Assembly (NCBI GenBank): GCA_030549775.1
Contig: CM060175.1
Span: 96,463,470 to 96,527,469 of the forward strand
Source: Tamarix chinensis
Taxonomy: Eukaryota > Streptophyta > Magnoliopsida > Caryophyllales > Tamaricaceae
Direction: 5' to 3'
DNA length: 64,000 bases
Both the position numbers and the translations under genes were made by a program. Below the pieces are notes generated by a model. That model saw only the letters and a program-made list of their open reading frames with translations, was not told where the DNA came from and did not search any database. Below are positions 1 to 12,894 of the stretch, piece by piece; the first letter of the stretch is position 1; each line of letters begins with the position of its first letter.

Positions 1-2560
1 TGGCTCATTATTAGTGCACCCATTAGTTCTATTAAATATCAATAACCTTCAAAATACCCTAATAATAAGAGATAAATTAAATAAATATATAATAAAAACC
101 ATTTATTTTACTCTGCACCTCTAGGCACCAATGTCAAAATTTAGAGATCAAGGCTTATGTTGACCATCAAGGCTTCCAAATATTTGTATATCAAGATCCT
201 AAAATAGAAGAAAAGAAATAGCAGAGGAAATAGATGATTCATAGTTATTAACCATTAATTCAATAGGCCAAAGCGATACACTAAGAGCATCGAAAATGTC
301 GGAACCAAACTCTAAGCACAACTATATAGATCTATCCTTGAGTGGAAGACCAAGAAATATTTGAGCAGAATTGATATTTGATACAAGTTTGGTATAAATT
401 TTCATCAAATGAACTTTCTTCTTTAGGGTCTTGATTCGGTTCTTTATATGGCCAACCAAGTTGCATCAACTTCTACCATTTGGGTAGATGGGGAACGATT
501 GATGCTTTATAATTTATCTCCGTCAAAAGATCAATAAAATACCAAATGTATAGATCGGGATTACCAAGGAGATCTCGTTGATGATCCAGTTTGTTATGGG
601 AATACAGAGTAAGACGAAACCAAAAAAAAAATGTTTAGGCGTATGTAGGTAACAACAAATAAGGTGAAATCAAAGGAGAATAAGATAGCCATGACCCACA
701 ATAAGAGAAAATGCACATGATGAGAATTCAAATGATAAAAAGGTGAAACTAGAATCCAACCCTTTTCCAATTGATCTTGAACTAGTTGGACAAGAGGTGT
801 AGTTTGACTATTAATGGCCATTATGAGCTAGACTGTCATGGAATGAGGGATGGTTCGTCTATCAACACACTCCATAGATTATCTATGGAGTATAAACCCC
901 GCTACATTTTTTTTTAATGTGAAACTAAACTAAGTAGTAGTGCTAAAATGAATCAACCTCGTGACCTACATCAAAATACCATAACTTAGAGGATATGGGG
1001 AGCTTAATAAATAAGAACACTTATAAAAGTTTCTATGATCAACTTTCTATAGGGAGCTAACCAAGTACACATGCAGCCTACACCACTAAAGATAAATTGG
1101 TATTGCTTGTATCATTGTATTTTATAAACACCCTACTAGTTATTGGTTAGGTCATAGATATGTATGGAGAGAAGATAATATCTAGCAGAAATGTAAGCTA
1201 CATTTAGCAGTTAACTTACGAATGTACACAATTACAGAGGTCATTAACATTGAGTCTCAAATTTCTAGGATTCATAAAATAATAATATTTAGTGATTAAG
1301 AAAATGAGTGGCCAATCATATCCAATCATATTTAGGCATCGTACTAAAAACTTAATCAAGAATGGCTAAACACCAAATGTTCCACTATTAATTTCCTCTA
1401 ATTTTCCGACAGCCAAGAGTAGAGTAGACAATAGTACAAGCTTTATAATAACACTAAATAGAATATTTCTTCACTCAAATGGTAGCTTCCATACATTTAT
1501 TCACTTATAACAATGCAACATACTACACTACGATTGGAAAAGGAAGAGAGATAAGAGAATGAAAAGTAGGGTTACATCAATTAGTTTCTAAAGATGATCT
1601 AAACAAAATTGTTCAAATCAAGAGGGAAAAATGTAGACAGTATCTATGAAGATATAGTCAATAAGATGATGAATGTATAGAAAAATGCAACTTCAAACTC
1701 CAAACTCTAGCTTATGAATGAGTTATTTACAGATTCGGCTGAGTGTTTTGGAGGAACCAAGAGATGGAAACTGCAAAAGAATAAAGGCAGTTGATGAAGA
1801 TTAAAGGAGTCAACAAAGAAGTAGTTAGATTTGAAGAAGATGATGGTGAGCCAAAGAACAGAGTAAATGAGAGCAAAAAATATATCAGACAATCTCTCAA
1901 CAAAATTTCTTAACAAGCTTCCTTAGTTTCTTTGCATATGGGACCAGAAAATATTGTTATATAATTTGACTCCCATTTTTACTCGTTTTCTTTTCTTTTA
2001 AAGGTTATTCAGAGTTACTTTTTAAAAGTAATTATTTATTTTATAAACTTTTTAAACTAAAAATTTTTTAAATAAATAATTATTATGAAAAACTATTTTT
2101 TATTAACACCTCCAAATATGAGCTTAATCTTCTGAGCAACCAAATGGTTGGAAATCATTTTCTTTCCTTGCCTCACAATTTTCTTGAATACAAATGCAGC
2201 CTCACTTTTAACCAATCAAGGCAAACTTTTAATAATTCTAATAAATAATACTTACCTCTATAGTTAAAACCATCCCCAAAATGGTGACAAACATGGAAAG
2301 TAGGACTAGTAATTCGTGAGTTATGAAAGAAACAATGATTCGACGGAAAAAGGAAAATAGAAACTCCAACAACATTGTCTATTATCCCTTACTGAGATGC
2401 CAAATTCATTCATGGTTTCTCAACGACGTTTCGCCCCACCCCGCCCCGCCCACATAAACGCTACCTAACCTTCCTCTGTACATTCACTCCCATTAAAAAA
2501 TTTCTAAAAAAGAACACCCTCCCAACACTGACATCACAATGACTGAAGCACAACAGTCGC
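1..2560. other. AT-rich intergenic DNA, no gene recognised
   Basis: Only short chance open frames occur here and no repeat with clear ends was seen. On the minus strand, about 180-430 shows a coding-like stretch with one stop (SAQIFLGLPLKDRS, then LCLEFGSDIFDALSVSLWPIELM) that may be a gene relic; I do not recognise it. The downstream end of the WD40 transcript should lie around 2450-2690. Confidence 0.6.
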
Positions 2561-2696
2561 AGTATCATTTACATCCAACTTCTCTCAAATACTAAATTGT
2601 ACACAGCTAGGCCATTCAAGCTGGGTGCGCCGCCACCGCCTACTAGGTTTCAACTGTATATTTGCAAGTTGCGACAATCAAGAGAACTCCGGTTCT

Positions 2697-5600
2697 TCAC
2701 ATTAACGCGTCCAAGTATGAATAGGTCCTTCGACGACCATATTCCAGCAAGCTGCCATATGTCCTGTCCCATACTCCTATGAAGAGCGACTCCGTGTCAG
2801 GACTGTATGAAATGCCAGAAATTTCACCGAAGAAGTCGATTTCCTGCTCCTCTTCATAGCCATTCTTCACATCAAATACATGAACAAAATCTGCAGGCTC
2901 TGCCATTGCCATGAACCGACCATCGGATGAATAGCGGATGGATCGAATTGCACCCAGGTTACCCTTCAAAACAGCTACAGCCTTGGACAAGTTACGCACA
3001 TCCCAAACTCTACAAGTCTTATCCTGATTTCCGGTTGCAAATGTGCGCCCATCAGGATGCCATGCCGATGCAAATGAGAAATCCAGATGGCCACGCAGCG
3101 CCGATATTGTCTGGAAATTAAGATCCAAAGTCAGTATTTCTCCTCAAAGGCATCCAAATTCCATAACAATTAACTAAAAGAGAGCAATAAACCTGGGGAA
3201 AAAACCACACAAACACAACTACTAAACTCGTACCTTTGCATTTCTAGAGTCAACCAACATGCCATCTGGGTCATCTCCAACAATTGCAAGCATCTTACTG
3301 TCGGGACTCAAGGACGTATGCTGCAAGCAAATGCATCCGATCAGAACATATTCATTTGTTCAATCCTCAGCCAAAAGAAATATATTCTCTACTAAGGGAG
3401 TAACAAAGATGTGCTAGGAAGAAAAATTATTTGTTACATCTATTACAATCTATAATTGCTAGATACAGATAATTGTTGTACTAATACAAAGCTGATAAGA
3501 CGAGTTTAGGGACCCATCTGTCCCAATACAGAATTGATTCGTTTGCAAATATGAGAGTTAAAGTTAATCAAGGAATACTCCATAAAAAATATACCTCAAG
3601 TCCTCATCTGACTCAAAAATGCAGAAACTATGTGCATGTCAAAGATTAACATTCACAGACCTCTGATACGGCATTCAGCAATATCACTTTGGCATTAACA
3701 TATCAATAAATTAATAAGTGAATAATTACGTGAATGTCATACTGAAAACCTGGAACGGCAGCACAAAGGGGCTCAAGGTAAAGGTTAATGGGTGTCCGGT
3801 ATGGGAGAAATGTGGTTAGAAAAGATATCCCTTATTTAAAATCTCGTAGTATGGTGGGTGTTTGGAGCGAAGTATAACCTTTTTCGAGGGAATACCCATT
3901 GTATATCTTTATTCTATGAAAAAGCAGGTATTCCCTCAAAAAGTTTTACTTCAATCAAAACACACACAAAAGACATAAATTAAGAGAGGGTATCTTTTCC
4001 AATCCTACTACTCCCATACCAAGCACACACTGGCGCCAACATTTTCCATACAAGTTACTCAGCAACATGATGCTTCTTAATGATTAGTTTTACAACTGTT
4101 CCCTTATCTTTGTTTCCTTTTGACTACTATAGTCTACATCAACCCTTCCACACAATAGAACTACGACCACTAACAACTAGAAAGAGTCAACAATAAACAG
4201 CATCCCACCTATATTGATCATCACATGCCAACTTTGCTCAGTCAGTAATTTTTGATCAAAATCCAAACTTATTAAATCTTCCATACTGTCTATCGATAGA
4301 GCAAAGATGAACCTGCTCATCAATGAAGCTTTGCCCATAAACAAATTTTGTATCCAACAAAAACAAGCTTTCTGAAACTCACTTGAGCTATTCAGACACA
4401 AAATTCATCAAATTTCAGAAAAGGAAATGAGGCAAGTATAGTACACAACTTCAAAGATTGATCCCTCAAACTGAACTTACATTTACAGGCCAGGGAAACT
4501 GGAAGTGCTTGGTAAGCTGGAATTTTTCCATGTCAAAATCTCTCACTCCACAATCATTATTTGAGGCAGTAAAGTGAGTCGCACCACTGCATAACAAAGA
4601 ACCATTTGATCAGTACATGCTAAAATGACCAAGTTCAGCAAGCTTGTTCAGGAAAAGTAACCCACTTGGGAGTCACATAAATCTCGACAGCATTAGTGAT
4701 TGCATTGTCATCATATGTGGTCCTTGTACAGAAGTTCACTCCAGGTCTATCCAGATTCTGCAATTACAAATAAGACAGAAGTATGTCAACAATAGTCATT
4801 TAAGTGCAGAACTTTTCCAAATTATCAAAAAAACGAGTTCTAGGCATTTAAATGAATGATTTATGAGGCATATGGCGACAAAAGGATTAAAAAACATTGA
4901 GTTAAAAAAAAATGTATGAGATAAATCAAGAATTAGCAGTACATGTAGAGGTTGAATCACACTAAATCTGCATAAAAATTGTGAAGTCCTAAATCCATCC
5001 AAGTGTTAATAATCACAAACCTTGCAAATAAGCTCCCCTTGAAAACCTCCAGCTACTAGCAAAGTGCCTTTAACAGCCAGCGTGCTAACTTGGGTCTGTG
5101 AAAATCCTTCCAAAAGACTTCCAGGGTGTTTCTATTAAGACATTGAGCACACATGATGACTACCAATGGTAAATATGAAAAGGGAAGGCATAAAACAAGA
5201 GACAGAGCAGTAGTCAAGAAACCAAAGAACTTTTCAGCACTTGAAACCAAATACAGAGTACTCACCTCTGTTGGTGCCACATGTCCAGCAACATTAAGGA
5301 CCTCTGTCTTGGTGCGTGTTAATGAAGACCAATGGGTGACAGAGAAATGAGACATGAGGTAGACATCATGTTTTGATGTAGCCCAAACCAAATTTCTCAG
5401 CTACATTCATGTAGCATAATGTGTTAGCATGTCAAAGAAAGATGATTCAGCCTACAGTTACTTAAAATCTAGAAAAAATAGGGCAATGAAACACTATAAA
5501 AAAAGGGGGGTGGGGAAGAAATTTGTTTTTCTAAGCCTGCAAATTTACAAATAACACAGTAGTAACCGCTTTAAATAATACATCCCTTTTTCCTTAACCC

Positions 5601-8600
5601 CCTCCTCCCAGAAAAGGTAGTAGTAAGAAACAAATGGAAGCACAAAATCAGCCAGAACAAACAGAGATGAAGAGTCGTTACTTATGTATAAGTCAAAAGG
5701 AGGAATAAGATGTTCCATTTGCAAAAAGCAAGGCAGGATAGTAATAAAATATGATAACCACAAAAGCACACTTAAGGTTGTGGGTTTGCACAGCTAATAA
5801 AGTTATGACATATTTTAGAAATGATAACTTCGGCAGTTTTATTCTTGGAGCTCTTGTACTAACAAAGCCATCTAATCATGATGTGAATTATGAACTCATA
5901 CCACTATGTCATCCTGCTTAAGAGAAGGTACACAGATATGTTTGGTTCTAATTGAAGGAAACTTCTATTTTCAAGGAGTGCCAATTACAACCATCCAGAA
6001 CTACAAGGCCAATAAAGTAAAAACTTAATGATCCTACATTGTGTCAATCAAGGCAAAGCAACTTCGGCATTGACAAGCAGGCAGGTGGAACGGTTGTTAT
6101 AGTAATGGTTTTACCTCACTAGTTATAGAGCTCCTAGAAAACAGAGCTCTTAGTAAAGCGGTTTAAGGGCAAACATTGTGATCACAATGTTGCAATATAA
6201 GAACATTGAGAACAATTATTAATATGTCATGGTTGTCACAAGAAGATTTATTATCTGTAAATATCAGTGTGTATCAGCTGCATATCAGCAAATACAGTGT
6301 ATATCAAAAATGTCACATTTTCAGAGTCACGCATTAACCAGCACTAGCCTTGTATTGTATTGACAGCCTAAAAATCCAATGTATAGAAAAAGGCACTTTA
6401 TTCTATGCTTAAGGGGCAAACTGAAAAGGTTATGGGATAGGATAACTGAAAACGCTTTTTACGTGAACTTGATATTCCTGATAAGGAGGTTTTCAGTTTG
6501 GTAATAAAAATTCAAAATAAGGAGCGATAAAAGAATCAGCTGAGGTGTTCTTGAAATTTGTAGGATCTAAAGGATAGACGTCTATGTGAGTGTAAAGAGA
6601 CTACATTTTAGAAATCTTCAAAGATTTCACAAAACTAAGAAGATTGTAGCTAGGCAGTGGCACAACTGGGCCATGATTGTCTCTTCTTAACAGGCCAATG
6701 TCAAGTTGATTCGGCAACAAGTAGATAACAAAAGATTGGCCACAAGCAAAAAAAGTGACACGCGAGGTGATCATATACAAAAAATCAAAATTCATTTATA
6801 GAAGGTGGTCAAATTCTTCAGATAGCTCTCCAGGCCTACTATCCTCACCTTAATTTAGATAAGGAAAAATAAGATCAATTCTTAAATGATAATATTAAAA
6901 ATAATATTTATATAAGACCAAAAAAAATTTATAGATTTTCAAATCTGATCACAACAGAAAAAAAAAATCACATGGAGAGAATGGGCCATCATTGCTGGTG
7001 ATTGTTGATGATAAGAGTTAATTGGAAGAAGATGAAATCATTAGCAAACTTCGTACAGAGACAACTAATGATCATGTTGATGAATATTTCCATCTTGATA
7101 TCATAGATGTAATGTTAAACGGTAATTAACAAAGCAAGATGAATAGTTAGGAAAGGGACAAAAGCTTTTATGTGGTTCACCAATACATTTTAATTTCAGG
7201 GTACACTATGTTCTTTCTATTAAGCTGAATAGAATTAGAATATACAATAAAAAAGATGCACTCCCTTTCATACATTATGTCATAAAACTGGTATCATTGA
7301 GTACAGCCAAGACTTTAGGTGATTTTTTTATTCAAAAGGTCTTGAATTCATAGTAGTAAAATAAGTCTTGAGATATATATTCCAAGCTTCAGGGATTTTT
7401 TGACGGAAACATACTAGTTACTGCATAACTAGTAAAATTCTTTCCTTTACCCATAGCCCACCCACACCCCCCCCCCCAAAGTGATCATCTAAACTTCTCT
7501 CTTTTTCCAGTGATTGAAGGGCTAAAATCTAAAAGAAGGCAGAAGAAGGCTAAGTTGGGTGATCCTTGGATCAAAACATAATAATTTCAATAATAACCCA
7601 GCTCCCATCTAACATTTGCTTTATATCAAATTATATATATTTTAATGCATTTTTCATCGAATTCTCTTGATTCAATTAATTACAATTTCTTGCTTTGAAA
7701 TGGTTGCTAGCCTTGTTGTGAAAAATGGAAAAAGCAATATGACTTCTCAGGGATAGAACTATAGCAGTTGAACTATTGAAACTCAACTCGAGTTCAAAAT
7801 TAATGACTTCCATCAAGCTCAATTACTTAAGTCAAATTGAACCGGGCTCGTTCCTTTTTCTTAAGAATACTCAAAACTTCTAAATGACTATATAAGTATA
7901 TATTCATTGATAGTACAATAAATGATAAGCTTGTTGAGGCAAATATAAACTGAGGTTAGTTTCAAAACACCAAAATTCTTAAGATACTTCAACATCATGT
8001 TCTTGACTATGAGCCAAGGCTTGAGACTCCTTTGTAAACATCATAATACGTGGGCCTGCTGTCTCAGCAATTCTTTTATGGCCTGCTGAACTAACAAAAT
8101 AGCACCATATGTATTTTCTTCCCTGTATTAATATTGCAAAAGAATTTGTGGAATACGCCCCTTGTCAACATTTGTTTTTGCCTTTCTTTCAACAGTTAAA
8201 TAATATTTTGGATCCCCTAAATTGTCAATATATCTAAATTGATCCATGAATAATAAAAAATTTCATTGTAGCCCCCTGGATCTTTTTCATCTAAAATAGT
8301 CATTAATAATAAATTCACTCTCTCAAATCACCGAAAATATCCCTCCTAATCAATTGATCCCCCTTATATCTAACCTAACTGGTTAATTTCAAACTGAACT
8401 AAACTATAAATAGTTCACAATCTCTCTTCTTTAAGTTCATACTGGACTTCCCTCCTACTCTTTCATCTTCCTTTACTCAGAAATGAGAATCGATTCCCAT
8501 CTTTCTTCAATTGCACCATTGACCATTCAAACAAATTCAGATATTTCCAGGACAAAACAATTGCATATAACAAATTCCAGGAAAAAAGATTTTCGGATAT

Positions 8601-9957
8601 ACATCATCTGAGAGATGAGTGATGCGACACATTTTCTGTTTCAATCAAGTCAAACCTGCAACTGAATAAAATTTGCTGCAAATTGCCTCTCCCAAAAATT
8701 TATTTGTTTCCAAGTCTTTTGTCACTTTGGTTTTCTGCAAAACGTCCGGTGGAAATGGCAGCCTCCACGTCGATCAGAAGCGGTGGTATTCACACCTAAG
8801 GTATCAAATTGTAATAGAGGCAGAATTTTTTTCATTACCAGTTTATGTCTAATTGAATTGCTTCTATGATTGAATTTGTCGTCCCCTTTTTCAATCACAT
8901 TTTCAGCCAGTATTCTTTGCAAAAAACCTGTCCTGGATTTACTCCATTATTAGCTCACAGCCTCGCACAATGGAACCAGTTTGAGGTTTGAATCCCCTTC
9001 AAGAATAAGAGTATAGAAAAGGACGCAGTTCTAATTTAGTTAGTATACTATGTTGATGTGGGGTATTGTGAATGATTAGGAACTGTAAAATAAGAACAAT
9101 ACATTGAACATAGCCTTAGTTTAATATAAAAATAAAAGAATTCAGATGGTGCTATGGGGTGAACTTTTATTAGTGACTTCAAGAAAAAAATCAATATTGT
9201 AACATCAATTCCAATCCCATCTTGTGTATTCCTGATTAGAATCTAACTATAAGAAATAGGCAGCTTCATACAAGAAAAGGAAAAAAAGAAGGACATGGTA
9301 GCCTAAAATAATTTAAGTCACCTGAAAATGGAGGATTGTGGATTTCACAGATCTGGAATTATGTCTGAATTCATAGTAGCTGTGACCTTTCTTTGTTAAC
9401 TTGCATTCCTGCTTGTCATGCAAAAGCAGTAATCTTTACAACCATAGCCAAGGCATTGATTAATGATTACAAGAACAATTTCCACAGCATGGTGAAAAAA
9501 GTAACAGCATTTACCTTCAATGAGCCCTCACCGGAATGGGGGATATTCTCATAGTTCTTATATTGTTCAAGTCGAGTTTGGCGGTACTTCTCCCTAGTGA
9601 TGCTAAGAATCTCCCACGGAATGCCTTGGATGTCTCTTCCTCTCCGAGCTTGTGCAGCAGAAGTGTCAGACTTGGTATCCTATATGCATGAGGAAATCAA
9701 AACTTGGTGTGAAACCACATGATCCCTAACTATAACATGCAAGAATCAAGGAAGAAGGGTATCCATTTCATCAACATCGGAGTCTAAAAAAATGAGTTAT
9801 AGAGCATATGACAAACCGAGTATACATAATCATCAATGTCAGAATCCGAGCCACCTAACTCTCTGTCATGAAGGTCTTCTTCCATATCTTCGTCTATTTC
9901 TTCCATTTCATACTCATCTGCCATATAATCAGCATCATCACTTCGATTATGGGCCAT
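2697..9957 (-). CDS. WD40-repeat protein, nine coding exons, 433 aa (C2A9.03/At3g13340-like)
   Basis: Exons on the minus strand: 9957-9817, 9679-9515, 9408-9322, 5400-5266, 5095-5021, 4757-4666, 4586-4481, 3320-3234, 3110-2697. All introns are GT-AG, the frame stays open and the total is 433 codons plus stop. The start ATG (9957-9955) opens a very acidic tail (about residues 17-43). A family-typical block DIQGIPWE follows, then WD-type beta-propeller repeats. The last exon (297-433) holds GHLDFSFASAWHPDG, CRVWDVRN (329-336), FVHVFDV and FIGVWDRTYGSLLEYGRRR. Order and length match a plant family known from Arabidopsis At3g13340/At5g56190, annotated only as transducin/WD40 proteins. Such propellers serve as protein-binding scaffolds; partner and compartment cannot be read from sequence. 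Exons 6 and 7 share a split codon. I recognised the family by residue pattern, so the membership is well supported but the function is unknown. Confidence 0.93.
3790..4030. mobile_element. Fold-back MITE in intron 7 of the WD40 gene
   Basis: The left arm (about 3790-3892) and the reverse complement of the right arm (about 3930-4030) align along their length. Both read GGTATGGGAG, then AAAAGAT with a CCC block, then GAAGTA.AACTTTTT.GAGGGAATACC. The whole unit is about 240 bp with no coding capacity, which fits a MITE. The outer tips are roughly GTGTCCGGTATGGGAG and GTGTGCTTGGTATGGGAG. I could not fix a target duplication, so the DNA-transposon superfamily is open. It lies between exons 7 and 8 and does not touch a splice site. 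Confidence 0.75.
5401..9321 (-). other. Intron 3 of the WD40 gene, 3.9 kb
   Basis: This single intron is more than half of the gene's length; the other coding introns range from about 80 bp to 1.2 kb. It is AT-rich and holds a C10 run near 7469 and short AT tracts. No open frame, retroelement protein or clear terminal repeat was recognised in it. The size suggests old insertions that have decayed beyond recognition, but I cannot show one. Confidence 0.7.
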
Positions 9958-10293
9958 TTCTCAGTAGCAGCTGCAGACCTACAGAATATTAATCAGCTGA
10001 ATACCGTGAATTCAGCATCCAAATGCAAAATTCAGGGAGCATGCAATATATGATGAAGTCCATAACAATCACTGAAAACTGGCCAGAGCCACTCAAATGC
10101 AGATGTCAATGCTGTGGTCAGCAAGTAAAATCAACCATCCTAAATTTCCATTCAGTGAATAATTAAATTGTCGAGGACCTAGCAGTAGCATAGCATATTA
10201 CTTCCAAGATACGTTGCACCATGACCAATGTGCACATGACCAATAACATTATGCTGAACCGGTTCCACAAGTTACACAGCTACAATAGGCAAG

Positions 10294-10324
10294 TGTAACA
10301 CCCCACTCAATTTGGGGTATTACA
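10294..10324. repeat. 31-bp palindrome matching the TRIM LTR-start hairpin
   Basis: The sequence begins TGTAACACCCC and ends GGGGTATTACA, the two arms being imperfect reverse complements. The same layout sits at one end of each LTR of the TRIM at 37920-38642 (38161-38191 and about 38612-38642). It is probably the last recognisable piece of a decayed TRIM or LTR insertion beside the leader-intron duplication. The flanking 50 bp do not align well with the TRIM LTR. Confidence 0.45.
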
Positions 10325-10332
10325 GTAAGCAT

Positions 10333-10800
10333 GACGGTAAAGGTAAGACAGGTTGTCTCTTCTCATTGTTGTGAGAAAACAAGGAAAAACAAATTCTTTC
10401 AAGTTTAACAAACAACCTCGCAATCATGATTTCACAAGTGCTAGGATTGCCAATACATGTTATACATTAATGATAAGCATAGGGTACCTTCCGCAAATAT
10501 GGGTGTAAAATCTCAACCAAACAAATTAAAGATTAAATAGCCCCTGAACAATGTGTCAGTCGGGCTTGTCACTAAAGGTGAGACAGGTTGTCTCTTCTCG
10601 TTTTCATGATAAAACAAAGAAGAACAAATTCTTTCAAGTTTAACAAACCAGACTGTCGTGAACTCACAAGCAATAGAATCGACAAGACATGTTACACAGT
10701 CATGACAAGCGTAGAGTAACATAAATAAAGATCGATGAAATCTCAGCCAAATGAATCTAACAGTAAATAATCCCTGAACAACGTCAGTACAAAAACAGTA
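10333..10800. repeat. Direct tandem duplication, about 235 bp unit, in the WD40 leader intron
   Basis: Two adjacent segments start with AGGTRAGACAGGTTGTCTCT, at 10341 and 10576 (offset 235 bp). Both continue through ACAAATTCTTTCAAGTTTAACAAAC and a CATGTTA.ACA.T.ATGA.AAGC.TAG block to CCCTGAACAA. They have diverged by substitutions and small indels, so the duplication is not recent. It lies between the probable leader exon and the start codon, so it lengthens the leader intron. Confidence 0.75.
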
Positions 10801-11541
10801 CGCGCCAGTAAATAACAGTCAGGCCCCAAAATATTGTCACCAACACATCAATCTCCGTGCGAAAGCAAGAATAATTGTATGGGACAACAAAAATATCACA
10901 GAGAAAGGTAGCCTTCTCTCATGCTAAGATGAGTAATAAGCGGACTCTCTTCTGACAGAGTTGGCCACACCATTCTATCTAATGCCAAAGTGAGTAAAAC
11001 GAGATTGCAACGCCAACCGACAACAAAAATATTAGACAACAGCCTCACAATGAATCTAGGACTGTCGACCTGAATGACGCTACGAAATCAACACCAAATA
11101 ATGTGATGCATAATACTGTCGGCAATTCAATAAAACAGAATGAAGAGCTTTTCGTGCATGATAACAAGAAATGGTGAAAGAACGCGCAAGGTAATTGCAT
11201 AAAGAGAACAAAATCCAAATGAGAATAATTCCGAACATATCCGAACAGAGAACGCAGGGCAAACAAATTAGTTCAAGCCCCGAGTTGTGCTTTAATGCCA
11301 AAAAGGATATGCATAACAACCAGAACGAAGCAATAAATTAAGAAAATCACACGTCATCACAATCACAGATTAAAAATCAACCATGAAAACATGAAGACCT
11401 AAAACAATCAGTCAAAATTAGGGCATCATTAAATTAATTTTAAATTGAGTTAACAGCGAATTCAAAGTACCAGGCGAATGCACATAGAATTGAAATGAAA
11501 AATATAAATTATAATAAAGCATAAAAGGATCGATCCCTAAC

Positions 11542-11830
11542 CTTAAAATTCCTGCTTAATTTTCGATTAATTGAAGGAACCAGCCCTCAGATCGACAAAT
11601 TCAAACATCAACAAATTAAGATCTGTATCTCCCGAAATAAATTAACCGCGATTGATAATAGAAAGGAAATTCCCGTTGTCCCTAAATTAATTTTAGAGAT
11701 GACAGACAAAACACTGGTTCACGAAGGGCAAGGGATGATATAGTGGAGATAAAGATCGCGATTAGTAGTCTACGGCCTTCACCTTCTTTAGGAAAATTAG
11801 GCAACGGATGAAGAGGAGAGAGAAAGCGAT
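11542..11830 (-). promoter_or_regulatory. Probable 5' leader exon and start region of the WD40 gene
   Basis: Upstream of the WD40 start codon, the minus strand has a pyrimidine-rich stretch (about 11825-11800, CTTTCTCTCTCCTCTTC) typical of a plant transcript start. It runs into a sequence ending in AAG followed by GTTAGGG at 11541, a plausible splice donor. Acceptors ending in AG lie at 9980-9979 and 9972-9971, just before the ATG at 9957. A leader intron of about 1.56 kb is therefore likely. A CCATTGGA motif sits just upstream on the minus strand (about 11850). No TATA box was placed with confidence. This is inference; RNA reads would decide it. Confidence 0.4.
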
Positions 11831-11869
11831 TGCTCCATCTCTATCCAATGGCTCAGTTTTTCTTCGCTG

Positions 11870-12894
11870 TTTATTACAATTTACCAACACGAAGGAGGTG
11901 AGGTGAGGCGTGACTGTTAAGGGGCAAAATGGGAACCTGTGCCATGTGTGGAAAAAAAGGAAATGAAAAATGAAAGCGACTGATTTTTGGAAAAAAAAAA
12001 AAAGAACTACCGGTCTATTCTAGATTTATAGTTCCTTTTTCCTAATGCAAGTGTGAAAAAAAAATTAATATACATTTTTAAATTAAAAATAATTTTGTCC
12101 TCTTTTAAACTCTAACTCAATAATATAATATTAAAATATATTATCTTATCAATCTATATCTCACTACAAACAACTAAAATATACTTAATTAATTATATTA
12201 TTGATGAATTTTTTATTTTTACATTATTAAAATTTTTTGAGTCGGTTCAATATTTTGTACCCTACCATAATTTTTTATTCTTTTACCCTACTGTTGAAGT
12301 GTTTTGTACCAAATCAAAAGGTGTAAAAAAAATTTTGTACCTCTATTGTGGACAATTTAAGCTATCATCTCCGTTATAACAGCGTTATAAAAATCACCGA
12401 CAATCCCTATAATGGCCCCAGTGCCCAGCGGCAGTGACCATCCTAATTTCAATATATCGCAACCAAAGTGGAGGTGGCAATAGTCATGGGTTGCACACGT
12501 AAGGAATCTAGTAGGGCTCGAGTTTGAGGAAAGATTTCGAACATCGAATTTAGGTTTAGGAATGTTTTTTTGGGTACGAGAGAACAAGGATGAGATTGGG
12601 CCTCTATATACATGGATTTTATTAAGGTTTGGTAGTGTTGTATTTGAGTGGTTCAATCACTTTTAATTTTCTACTTATGATCATTTTTCAAACTACATGA
12701 CTCGATTGTTTTAATACCCTTTAGGCTTGCTTTCACCTCTACCCTAGCTCCTTCAACTTCAACCTCGGGTTGCTTCGCCAATGATGGCACACCTTCAATT
12801 ACCACTCTCATCTTTAAGATATAAACTCTAACCAAAGAATCTAAACCTCGGATATTCTCATTCGTCATTCTTTGTAATAGTTACAAATCCAAAT
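11870..12894. other. AT-rich intergenic DNA upstream of the WD40 gene
   Basis: This stretch holds the presumed promoter of the WD40 gene at its left end, then AT-rich sequence. A partly repetitive segment with several TTTTGTACC motifs lies at 12240-12350. An open frame of 99 codons on the minus strand (12656-12357) matches no family I know. Unit G of the long repeat family begins at 12895. Confidence 0.55.

Noticed and set aside
12357..12656. Minus-strand open frame of 99 codons
   Set aside because: No family recognised, no splice or promoter context, and no support beyond being open.
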